From: Deltaproteobacteria bacterium
Lineage (GTDB): Bacteria > Myxococcota_A > Polyangia > Fen-1088
Direction of reading: 5' to 3'
Length of the DNA: 40,069 nt
NCBI GenBank assembly: GCA_016935975.1
Contig: JAFGPX010000166.1
Coordinates: 1 to 40,069 of the forward strand
The position numbers and the translations under genes were made by a program. The notes under the pieces were generated by a model that had not been told where the DNA came from, did no database searches, and saw only the letters and a list, made by a program, of their open reading frames with translations. How positions within the stretch are numbered: the stretch's first letter is position 1; every line of letters starts with the position of its first letter. Shown here piece after piece: positions 21,769-29,197 of this stretch.

Positions 21769-23736
21769 ATGAGGAAGCCGGCGTGGTCGAGCCTGCGGGC
21801 ATTGATTGCGGCCTTGCGCTCTGGCGACTTGCGCGGCCTGCTTTCCCGCTACGCGGACATCGCGTTGGCCCTGCTCGTCGTGCTGAGCGTGGGCATGATG
21901 ATCGTGCCGCTGCCTACCTTCCTGCTCGACCTCTGCATCACTGTCAATATCGCCGGCGCCGTCACCCTGCTACTGGTCGCGATCTACGTTGGCGACGCGC
22001 TCAAGATCGCGACCTTCCCCAGCCTGCTCCTGCTCGCCACCCTGTTTCGCCTCGCCATCGAGATCTCGGCCACGCGGCTCATCCTGCTGCGGGCCGACGC
22101 CGGCCAGGTGATACACGCGTTCGGCAGTTTCGTGGTCGCGGGCAATCTGGTGGTTGGCGTCGTCGTCTTCGTGATTCTCACGGTCATCCAATACGTGGTC
22201 ATTGCCAAGGGCTCGGCGCGCGTGGCCGAGGTCGGGGCGCGTTTCACCCTGGACGCCATGCCCGGCAAGCAGCTCTCGATCGACGCCGAATTGCGCGCCG
22301 GCCACATCAGTCACGACGAGGCCCGCCAACGCCGGGACTTGCTGGCGCGAGAATCGCAGTTCTTCGGCTCGATGGACGGCGCCATGAAGTTCGTCAAGGG
22401 GGACGCGGTGGCGGGCATCGTGGTCTTGCTGGTGAACATCGTGGGCGGCCTGCTCATCGGCATCTTGCAGCGAGGGATGGACTGGGGGGCCGCGTTGCGC
22501 ACGTACACCCTGCTTACCGTGGGCGAAGGCCTGGTCGCCCAGATCCCGGCGCTGGTCATCTCGACCGCGGCCGGCATTCTCGTCACGCGCGTGTCGTCGG
22601 AGGAGGAAGGCGGCCATCTGGGCGGCGACATCGGCCGGCAGCTTTTCGCCCAGCCCAAGGCGCTGGCGGTCGCGGCCGCCCTCCTCGCCGTGCTGGCCGT
22701 GGTTCCGGGCCTGCCCGCCCTGCCCTTTCTGGTGCTGGGCGCATTGCTCGGACTGGTCGCCTCCAGACTGCTGCAGGGCGGGCCCACGGTTTTCCGGGCG
22801 GGGCACGACCCGCCGGGGGCGCCGCTGCTCGTGCCCATCCGCATCGATCTCTCGCCCGCGCTCGCCAAGGAGCTGCTGCCGGAGCGCGGTCCGTCGCGGC
22901 TTCTTGCCGAACGGCTGCCCGCCTTGCGCGAACGATTCTTCGCGGAGACGGGCATCACCCTCCCCGCCATCGATGTGCGCGTCGGCGCGGCCGCCCCCGA
23001 CGACTACACGATCCGGTTGCACGAGATCCCCGCGGCTACTGGCACCGTCGCGCGAACGCCTGACGGCCGCGGTGCCGCCGGCCAGCAAGCGCCAAACGGA
23101 CCTTCGGCGGGCGAGGCCATCGTCGAACAGCTCTGGCGTGTCCTTGGCCGCCACGGCTACCGCTTCGTCGGCATCCAGGAAACCCAGGTGCTGCTCGACC
23201 GGCTCGAGCGCACGCATCCCGCGCTGGTGCGCGAGGTCGTGCCCAAGCTGCTCGGTCCGGCGCTGCTCGCCGACGTCCTGCAACGCCTGGCGCGCGAGCG
23301 CATCTCGCTGCGCAACCTGGCCGACATCTTGACGGCGATCGCCAAACGCGGGCCCGCGGAAAACGACGCAGCGGCGCTGGCGGAGTGGGTGCGGGCGACC
23401 CTGCAGCGGCAAATCACCTTCCAGCACGCGGCGCCGGATGGCAGCGTGGGGGTGTTCTTGGTCGACGCCATGGTCGAGGACACCGTGCGAGAGGCCATCC
23501 GCAAGACCCCCACCGGCGACCAGCTGGCGCTCGAGCCGCAACTGGCACGCGATATCGTCCAGGCCGTGCAGCGCGCGGTGACCGGCACCGCCCGGCCGGT
23601 CATCCTCACCGCCGCCGACGTGCGTCGCCACCTGCGCGGCCTGCTCGAACCGGAGCACCCCGAGGTCGCGGTGCTCGCTCCGCAAGAGCTACTGCCCGAG
23701 GCGAAGCTCCAGACCCTGGGTCATATCACCGTCTGA
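21769..23736 (+). CDS. sctV: Type III secretion export gate protein SctV
   Basis: A 655-aa integral membrane protein of the FHIPEP family, the nonameric export gate of injectisomes. About eight transmembrane segments in residues 25-345. The family signature RVAEVGARFTLDAMPGKQLS is present, with Leu where Met is usual. IQYVVIAKGSARVAEV points to the SctV branch rather than flagellar FlhA, which reads closer to INFVVITKGAGRIAEV. The cytosolic domain (about 350-655) carries the usual LLERTHPALVREVVP-type and LRNLADIL elements plus a Gly/Ala/Pro-rich insertion near residue 430. No other secretion gene is seen nearby. It lacks a Shine-Dalgarno sequence. A palindrome (23739-23848) follows the stop by two bases. 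Confidence 0.9.
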   Translation: MRKPAWSSLRALIAALRSGDLRGLLSRYADIALALLVVLSVGMMIVPLPTFLLDLCITVNIAGAVTLLLVAIYVGDALKIATFPSLLLLATLFRLAIEISATRLILLRADAGQVIHAFGSFVVAGNLVVGVVVFVILTVIQYVVIAKGSARVAEVGARFTLDAMPGKQLSIDAELRAGHISHDEARQRRDLLARESQFFGSMDGAMKFVKGDAVAGIVVLLVNIVGGLLIGILQRGMDWGAALRTYTLLTVGEGLVAQIPALVISTAAGILVTRVSSEEEGGHLGGDIGRQLFAQPKALAVAAALLAVLAVVPGLPALPFLVLGALLGLVASRLLQGGPTVFRAGHDPPGAPLLVPIRIDLSPALAKELLPERGPSRLLAERLPALRERFFAETGITLPAIDVRVGAAAPDDYTIRLHEIPAATGTVARTPDGRGAAGQQAPNGPSAGEAIVEQLWRVLGRHGYRFVGIQETQVLLDRLERTHPALVREVVPKLLGPALLADVLQRLARERISLRNLADILTAIAKRGPAENDAAALAEWVRATLQRQITFQHAAPDGSVGVFLVDAMVEDTVREAIRKTPTGDQLALEPQLARDIVQAVQRAVTGTARPVILTAADVRRHLRGLLEPEHPEVAVLAPQELLPEAKLQTLGHITV

Positions 23737-23738
23737 AG

Positions 23739-23848
23739 CCACAGAGATCACGGAGGATATGCGGAGCACGGAGAGTAGACGAGTTCAGATCTTGAGATCC
23801 GAACCCTTCCCTTCTCTGCGCTCTCCCCGCCCTCTGTGTCTTCTGTGG
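23739..23848. terminator. Long imperfect palindrome between convergent sctV and proA
   Basis: Outer arms begin ccacagaga (23739) and end ctgtgg (23843-23848). The centre gttcagatcttgagatccgaac contains an inner stem with loop ttga. The palindrome fills the gap between the two stop codons (2 nt after sctV, 8 nt before the proA stop), so a bidirectional terminator role is likely. Read on the minus strand the right arm encodes the peptide TTEDTEG, a sequence typical of GxxExxY protein N-termini, tying it to the 1806-2342 element. Confidence 0.6.
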
Positions 23849-23856
23849 TCGAACCC

Positions 23857-25161
23857 CTAATCGATCGGCAGATCCTTGTGGATGTAGTGCCGGCCCTGGG
23901 GCCCATAGTCCGTCGTACACTGACCGCGCCCGTAGAGCAGCCAGCGGTAGGAAAGCAGGCCCTCGACGCCGACCGGGCCGCGGGCGTGCAGCTTGTCGGT
24001 GCTGATGCCGACCTCGGCGCCGAGCCCAAAACGATAGCCGTCCGAAAAGCGCGTGCTGGCGTTGTGGAACACGCAGGCGGCATCGACCTCGGCCAGGAAG
24101 CGGCTGGCCGCCTCGGCATCGGTGGCCACGATGGCGTCGGTGTGGCGCGAACCGTACTGGGCGATGTGGGCCAGGGCGGCGGCCAGGTCCGGGACCTGGC
24201 GAATGGAAAGGATCAGAGCGCCGTATTCGGTCCGCCAATCCTCTTCGACCGCAACCTTCATGTGCGGGTGGCGCTTGCAGGTTTCTGCGCAGCCGCGCAG
24301 CTCGACCTGGCGTTCGGCCAGGGCCCGCACGCAAGCATCGAGCGCCGCGCCGGCGCCCGCGTCCCACAACAGGGTTTCCATGGCGTTGCACGCGGCCGGG
24401 TAGCTGCACTTGGCGTCGACCGCGACACGCGCCGCCACGGCGGGATCGGCCGAGCTGTGCAAATACAGATGGCAGATGCCATCGGCGTGCGCCATCACCG
24501 GGATGCGGGTGTGGCTGCGCACGTAGCGGATGAACTCCGACGAGCCGCGCGCGACGACCATCTCGACCAGATCGTCCGTGCCCAGTAGGCTGTCGACTTC
24601 GGCGCGCGCCTCGAGCAACACCATGGCCGCGGGGTCGATGCCGTGCTTGGCGAGCACCCCGTGCGCCACCTTGGTCAGGGCGCGGTTCGACTCCGCCGCT
24701 TCCCGGCCGCCCTTGAGCGCCACGGCGTTGCCGCTCTTCCAAGCCAAGCTGGTGATCTGCACCAGGGCATCGGGCCGCGCCTCGAAGACCACGCCGAGCA
24801 CCCCGAGCGGCACGCTTTGGCGCTTGAGAATCAAGCCGTGGTCGAGCACGCGATGGGTCAGCGTCCGACCCAGAAGCTCGGGCATGCGCGCCAGCTGCCG
24901 AATGCCGTCCACCGTGGTGGCGAGTTTGTCTTCGTCGAGCGAGAGCCGCTTGACCAAGGCCGAGCCCAGCCGGCCCGCCTTTTCCTCCTCGCGCGCCGCC
25001 CCCATGTCCCTGGCGTTGGCGGCGAGCACGGCCGCCTTGGCCGCAGGCTCGCACAGCGCCGAGGCGAAATCGCCGAGCAGATTGCCGCGCTCGGGCCCCG
25101 TCAGCGAAGCTAGCCGACGAGCCGCCACGCGGGCCGCTTGCAGGGTTTGTCGCAGGTCCAT
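23857..25161 (-). CDS. proA: Gamma-glutamyl phosphate reductase
   Basis: NADPH-dependent second step of proline synthesis, giving glutamate semialdehyde. 434 aa, normal length. Seen: LKRQSVPLGVLGVVFEARPD, NAVALKGGREA, catalytic Cys258 in YPAACNAMETLL, HNASTRFSDGYRFGLGAEVG, and closing GRHYIHKDLPI. ATG 25161 begins a normal family N-terminus; the same frame runs far upstream without a stop but only as shadow sequence. proB is not adjacent. A TACAAT hexamer lies 7 nt before ATG and no ribosome-binding sequence is seen. Confidence 0.97.
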   Translation of the reverse strand: MDLRQTLQAARVAARRLASLTGPERGNLLGDFASALCEPAAKAAVLAANARDMGAAREEEKAGRLGSALVKRLSLDEDKLATTVDGIRQLARMPELLGRTLTHRVLDHGLILKRQSVPLGVLGVVFEARPDALVQITSLAWKSGNAVALKGGREAAESNRALTKVAHGVLAKHGIDPAAMVLLEARAEVDSLLGTDDLVEMVVARGSSEFIRYVRSHTRIPVMAHADGICHLYLHSSADPAVAARVAVDAKCSYPAACNAMETLLWDAGAGAALDACVRALAERQVELRGCAETCKRHPHMKVAVEEDWRTEYGALILSIRQVPDLAAALAHIAQYGSRHTDAIVATDAEAASRFLAEVDAACVFHNASTRFSDGYRFGLGAEVGISTDKLHARGPVGVEGLLSYRWLLYGRGQCTTDYGPQGRHYIHKDLPID

Positions 25162-25168
25162 GCGCGGG

Positions 25169-25174
25169 ATTGTA
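25169..25174 (-). promoter_or_regulatory. -10 hexamer of proA
   Basis: Minus-strand TACAAT, five of six matches to consensus, with 7 nt to ATG 25161. The predicted start point falls at the start codon, implying a leaderless message. No good -35 at 17-18 nt. Confidence 0.4.
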
Positions 25175-25236
25175 CCCGCAGTTCCGCCAACCGGTAGGGG
25201 TTCCCATGACAACATGCGGAAGCGCCGGAAATCGGC

Positions 25237-25242
25237 TAACGT
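25237..25242 (+). promoter_or_regulatory. Possible -10 hexamer of the NtrC-type regulator gene
   Basis: TAACGT, 6 nt before GTG 25249, mirrored by TACAAT before proA on the other strand. No Shine-Dalgarno sequence lies between. No -35 identified. Confidence 0.25.
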
Positions 25243-25248
25243 CCTGCC

Positions 25249-26748
25249 GTGGCCACGAGCGAAGCCGACATCAAACGCGTCCTCATCGCGGACGACGAGC
25301 TCAACATCCGCCGTGTGCTCGAGGCCATCTTGCAGCGCGAGGGCTACGAGGTGGTGACCGCGGCCAACGGCGAAGAAGCCTTGGCCGGCATGACCCGGGA
25401 CATCAACACCGTCATCACGGATCTCAAGATGCCGGGGCTCGACGGCATGGGGCTGCTCAAGCGGCTGTCCGTCGATTTTCCCGACGTGCCGGTGGTGATG
25501 ATCACCGCGCACGGCTCGGTGGAGAGCGCGGTCGAGGCGGTGAAGCTGGGGGCCTTCGACTACGTCGAGAAACCCTTCGACCAGGAACAGATCCGTCAGA
25601 TCGTGGCCAAGGCCCTGCGCACCCACATGCTGTCGCGCCGGGACGCCCGGCCGGAGGACGTGCAGGTGCGCGGCCGCTTCCGCCTGGTCGGCGAGTCGGC
25701 GGCCATCCGTCAGGTCTTCCAGGTCGTCGACAAGGTGGCGGACACGCCCTCCACGGTGCTCCTCACCGGCGAGTCGGGCACGGGCAAGGAGCTGGTCGCG
25801 CGCGCCCTGCACGACTTCTCCTCGCGCGCCAGCGGTCCCTTCATCAAAATCAACTGCGCCGCGATTCCCAAGACGCTGATGGAATCGGAGCTGTTCGGCT
25901 ACGAGAAGGGCGCCTTCACCGGCGCGGTCGGTTCCAAGCCGGGCCGCTTCGAGCTGGCCCACGGCGGCAGTCTGTTCCTCGACGAGATCGGCGAGATCCC
26001 CATCGAGATGCAGGTCAAGCTGCTGCGCGTCCTGCAGGAGTCGGAGTTCGAACGCGTGGGCGGCATCAAGACCATCAAAGTCGACGTCCGCCTCGTCACC
26101 GCCACCAACCGCGATCTGGCCGCGGAGATCACCACCGGCGGCTTCCGCGATGACCTCTACTATCGTCTCAACGTCGTGCCCATCCATCTGCCGCCGCTGC
26201 GCGAACGCCGAGAAGACATCCCGCTTCTCGTCGAGCACTTCATCGCCCGCTTCAACGACCGCCTGCGAAAGCAGATCGCCGGCGCCGAGCCGGAGGCCAT
26301 CGAACGCCTGGTTTCGCACGGCTGGCCCGGGAATATCCGCGAGCTCGAGAACGTGATCGAGCGGACCATGCTCTTCTGCGAGGGGCCGCAGATTCGCGTG
26401 ACCGACCTGCCCGGCGAACTGGCGGCCCCGCCCCAGGGCGCGCTCCCCCAAGTCGCTCCGCAGGAAGAACGGCCGCCAAGCGCGGCGGCGTCCAGCGGCG
26501 CCCTCCCCGCGCAGGCCGCAGCTCCCATCCCGTCGGTCAGCGCCGTCCCCCCGGTCGGAGAGGAGGTCGGCTCGCTCAAGGAGGCGGTGCGCGCCGAAAC
26601 CGAGCGCGTCGAGCGGGAGCTCATCCAGCGCGCTCTCGACGAGACCGGCGGCAACATCACCAAGGCGGCGCGCAAGCTGCAGATCTCGCGCAAGAGCCTG
26701 CAGACCAAGATGAAAGAGCTCGGCCTGCGCGACAAGGAACAGGGCTAG
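25249..26748 (+). CDS. Sigma-54-dependent response regulator, NtrC family
   Basis: A 499-aa transcription activator. Receiver domain (residues 1-125) with acidic pair D15-D16, phospho-acceptor Asp58 ([12 protein letters not shown]) and switch Thr in VMITAHG. AAA+ domain (about 145-385) with Walker A GESGTGKE (174-181), the sigma-54 contact GAFTGA (221-226), Walker [12 protein letters not shown] and R-finger region. A Pro/Ala-rich linker of about 60 residues follows, longer than usual, then a Fis-type helix-turn-helix ([20 protein letters not shown]). No partner histidine kinase is in the window, so the signal is unknown. Divergent from proA. GTG is the only start that preserves the receiver. 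Confidence 0.95.
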   Translation: MATSEADIKRVLIADDELNIRRVLEAILQREGYEVVTAANGEEALAGMTRDINTVITDLKMPGLDGMGLLKRLSVDFPDVPVVMITAHGSVESAVEAVKLGAFDYVEKPFDQEQIRQIVAKALRTHMLSRRDARPEDVQVRGRFRLVGESAAIRQVFQVVDKVADTPSTVLLTGESGTGKELVARALHDFSSRASGPFIKINCAAIPKTLMESELFGYEKGAFTGAVGSKPGRFELAHGGSLFLDEIGEIPIEMQVKLLRVLQESEFERVGGIKTIKVDVRLVTATNRDLAAEITTGGFRDDLYYRLNVVPIHLPPLRERREDIPLLVEHFIARFNDRLRKQIAGAEPEAIERLVSHGWPGNIRELENVIERTMLFCEGPQIRVTDLPGELAAPPQGALPQVAPQEERPPSAAASSGALPAQAAAPIPSVSAVPPVGEEVGSLKEAVRAETERVERELIQRALDETGGNITKAARKLQISRKSLQTKMKELGLRDKEQG

Positions 26749-26764
26749 GACGAATGCGGGTTGC

Positions 26765-26873
26765 CTAAGGAGGTATCGACAGGGAGGAACGGAGAAACGG
26801 AGCCGGAGAATCCCAATAGCTCCGCCACACCTACCTGTCTCTGCCTCTCTGGTCCTCCCTGTCTTTCCCCTAA
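26765..26873. repeat. Purine-rich inverted repeat between regulator and outer-membrane gene
   Basis: Left arm 26778-26808 begins gacagggaggaacggagaaa; right arm 26829-26863 is its inverted relative, reading gacagggaggaccagagagg on the minus strand. Outer bases extend the pairing to about 26765 and 26873. The first 14 bases match the arms flanking the GxxExxY gene (acagggaggaac). No gene lies inside. Confidence 0.65.
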
Positions 26874-26901
26874 CTGACTGGCATTGGCGCTAGGACACAT
26901 G

Positions 26902-26910
26902 TGGTATCGT
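26902..26910 (+). promoter_or_regulatory. TGGTATCGT motif before the outer-membrane gene
   Basis: Identical nine bases occur before wbpA (355-363) and, on the minus strand, before wbpD (5848-5856). The hexamer TATCGT at 26905-26910 is 15 nt from ATG 26926. TTGGCG at 26884-26889 could be a weak -35 with a short 15-nt spacer. Confidence 0.3.
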
Positions 26911-26925
26911 GATTCTCGTACCGTG

Positions 26926-28179
26926 ATGGGAATCCGCACAGGCCTCACCATCGCCCTTGCCGTGCTCCTGGCCAGCGGCCTGGCCGCAGGGGCCGAGGTC
27001 ACGCGAGTGCTCTCGACCCGCAGCCTCAAGGATCGGGACATCCACGTGTCTCTTGCCTGGCAGCACGACGAGGCCACGGCCGCCGTGCGGCGCGAGTACC
27101 TGCAGACGACCGGCAGTCTCCTCATCAACGACGTCCTCTACCGCCAGTCCCGCGATTCCCTGCGCCTGCGCGCCGAGGCGAGCCTGGTGCGCGATCTCAG
27201 CTTCTTCCTCGGCGCCAACCTCGTGGTGGCGGACAACCGCGGCCTCCAGTTCGACAAACGCGGCAACTGCGGCAGCGAGACGTGCCTCGAAACCCTCCTG
27301 CACGACGGTTTCCTTCCCGGCGACCAGGACACGAGTTGGGGGCTCGACGCGGAAAACGGCAACCGCTTCCAGCCGCCGTCCGACCGGGTCTTCCGCGGAC
27401 CCGCGCGCCACGGTCTGGAGTACCTCGCTCTCGGGCTGCGCTGGGCGGCCATGAGCCAGGCCCGCGACCGAGCCAAACCGACGTGGATCCTGGGAGTCGA
27501 GTCGCGCTTCTCGGTGGCGGGCGACCAGCGCTTCGACCCGGGACGCCCGATCGGCAACCGTTCGGTCGGTCTCGGCTACCATCAGTTCATCGTGTCGTCG
27601 CTGTTCTCGCAACGCTTCGGCGCCGTCGAGCCGTACATGGGCGGCTGGTTCATGCAGCCCCTACTGACCTCGACGAGCGTGTACAAGAACGTCGGCACCG
27701 GCGTCTACTCCTCGGCGCAGCGGCGCGCTGGCGGCGACCTCGGTATCGAGGGCACGGTGTGGGAAGATCCCGGCCGCTACGCGCGCGTCGCGCTCGAGGC
27801 CGCCGGGCACCTCGAATACCGCCTGCGGGGTCTGGCGCAGAGCGAGCTGTGGGAGGTTCTGTCGGGCAATGCCGAGTGCGCGACGAACACGAGCCTGTGC
27901 CGGCCGGGCATCGACGTGGACAGAGGCGGCGCGGCCGCGCCCAACTCCGGGGTGGCACGCAGTCCGGCGTATGGCGTCTTCGGCGGCGATGCCGGCCTGT
28001 CGGCCCACTTCGGCCGTCATGCCCGCCTGCGCAGCCTCTTCGGCCTGCGTTTCCAGGAGGAGCACTTCCTGACCGACGGTGGCTCCGGCAATGCCGTCTA
28101 CGACGTTCCCGGCCGCCGTTTCCGCATCGAGGGCGCCTACGCCTGGCGTATCCTCGTGGACGCCACGGCTATCTTCTGA
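26926..28179 (+). CDS. Predicted outer-membrane beta-barrel protein, unknown function
   Basis: A 417-aa protein. Signal peptide [23 protein letters not shown], which sets ATG 26926 as start; codons at 26884 and 26899 would place a hydrophilic stretch before it. The body alternates hydrophobic and polar residues in probable strands (LRLRAEASLVRDLSFFLGAN, FGAVEPYMGGWFMQPLL, YARVALEAAGHLEYRL) and ends in Phe (VDATAIF), consistent with a barrel assembled by BAM. Two Cys pairs (GNCGSETCLE and AECATNTSLC) may form loop disulfides. No family recognised. Convergent with rsmI, overlapping it by 11 nt. Confidence 0.75.
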   Translation: MGIRTGLTIALAVLLASGLAAGAEVTRVLSTRSLKDRDIHVSLAWQHDEATAAVRREYLQTTGSLLINDVLYRQSRDSLRLRAEASLVRDLSFFLGANLVVADNRGLQFDKRGNCGSETCLETLLHDGFLPGDQDTSWGLDAENGNRFQPPSDRVFRGPARHGLEYLALGLRWAAMSQARDRAKPTWILGVESRFSVAGDQRFDPGRPIGNRSVGLGYHQFIVSSLFSQRFGAVEPYMGGWFMQPLLTSTSVYKNVGTGVYSSAQRRAGGDLGIEGTVWEDPGRYARVALEAAGHLEYRLRGLAQSELWEVLSGNAECATNTSLCRPGIDVDRGGAAAPNSGVARSPAYGVFGGDAGLSAHFGRHARLRSLFGLRFQEEHFLTDGGSGNAVYDVPGRRFRIEGAYAWRILVDATAIF

Positions 28180-29020
28180 GCCCGAGCACGAGCTGGTAGA
28201 TCTCTCGCCGCTGGCGCCGGCTGGCCTGCGCCAGCGTGTCGGCCACGTCGCGTGGCGACAGACCCGTGTCGAGCAGAGCCCGCGCCTGCTGCGCCAGGTC
28301 TTCCGCGGCCTCGGCGCGGCGACTCTCCTGCGCAGCGGCCCCGCCCACGACCAGAGTGACCTCGCCCAGGGGCCGCGTCTGGCTGTAGGCAGTAGCCAGC
28401 TCTCCCAGGCTGCCGCGCACGAATTCCTCGTGCGTCTTGGTCAGCTCGCGTGCCAGACACGCGGGACGCGCCGGGCCCACCACCGCCACCAGCTCGGCCA
28501 GGGTGGTGCCGACCCGGTGCGGGGATTCGTAGAAGACCAAGGTCGCCTCGAGTTGAGCCAGCCGCGAGAAGAGCAGGCGACGCGCGCCCGTCTTGCGCGG
28601 TGGAAAACCGGCGAAGAAGAAACTGTCGGTGGGCAGGCCCGACGCCACCAGCGCGGCCAGTACCGCCGAAGGGCCGGGAACCGGAACCACGCGCGCCCCG
28701 GCCGCGATGGCCGCGCGCACCACCCGGTAGCCTGGGTCCGAAACCGTGGGCGTCCCGGCCTCCGAAACGAGCGCCACCCCCTGCCCCGCGCGTAGCAGCG
28801 CGGCTGCCTGCTCGGCGCGCTCGGCTTCATTGGCGTCGAAGCACGATTGGGTGCGACGATCGATGCCGTGCGCGGCGAGCAACTTGCGTGCCGACCGCGT
28901 GTCCTCGGCCAACACCACATCCGCCGTACGCAGGGTCGCGACGGCGCGCGGCGAGAGATCCCCGGGATTGCCGATGGACGAGGCAACGACGTAGAGCGTG
29001 CCGGCAGGAGGCTGGGCCAC
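28169..29020 (-). CDS. rsmI: 16S rRNA (cytidine-1402-2'-O)-methyltransferase RsmI
   Basis: SAM-dependent methyltransferase (283 aa) of the tetrapyrrole-methylase fold, modifying C1402 in the 30S decoding centre. Seen: GTLYVVASSIGNPGDLSPRA at the N-terminus, VLAEDTRSARKLLAAHGI, VALVSEAGTPTVSDPGYRVV, VPVPGPSAVLAALVASGLP, FFFAGFPPRK and FYESPHRVGTTLAEL. GTG 29020 fits the family start. A hairpin (29047-29075) lies just upstream. Confidence 0.96.
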   Translation of the reverse strand: MAQPPAGTLYVVASSIGNPGDLSPRAVATLRTADVVLAEDTRSARKLLAAHGIDRRTQSCFDANEAERAEQAAALLRAGQGVALVSEAGTPTVSDPGYRVVRAAIAAGARVVPVPGPSAVLAALVASGLPTDSFFFAGFPPRKTGARRLLFSRLAQLEATLVFYESPHRVGTTLAELVAVVGPARPACLARELTKTHEEFVRGSLGELATAYSQTRPLGEVTLVVGGAAAQESRRAEAAEDLAQQARALLDTGLSPRDVADTLAQASRRQRREIYQLVLGLRR

Positions 29021-29046
29021 GAGTCAGTGGATCGCATGGATTGGAG

Positions 29047-29075
29047 AGCCCGGCAAGCATCGTGAGAGCCGGGCT
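29047..29075. repeat. Hairpin upstream of rsmI
   Basis: agcccggc (29047-29054), 13-base loop, gccgggct (29068-29075): a perfect 8-bp stem in the interval between the divergent rsmI and S41 peptidase genes. It would lie in the leader of rsmI or serve as a binding site; nothing more can be said. Confidence 0.4.
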
Positions 29076-29197
29076 CCCCAACTGGGCTCCGCAACTCCGA
29101 AGCGACGCGGTCTCCCTCTCTTGCTATCATCACCACTTCTACGATGGATCTCATTGACGGGCCTGACCCGCCTTCTACCGAGAGTTCGGAGTCCTTC

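Noticed and set aside
21970-23685. A 571-codon minus-strand frame opposite sctV
   Set aside because: Shadow of the sctV coding sequence with no domain of its own.
25162-26451. Upstream continuation of the proA frame, opposite the response regulator gene
   Set aside because: The ProA family N-terminus begins at ATG 25161; the rest is antisense to an intact NtrC-type protein.
29121-29144. TATCAT before ATG 29144 as proof of the longer S41 protein
   Set aside because: Possible promoter element, but ATG 29198 has a proper ribosome-binding sequence and begins a normal signal peptide, so the shorter start is kept.
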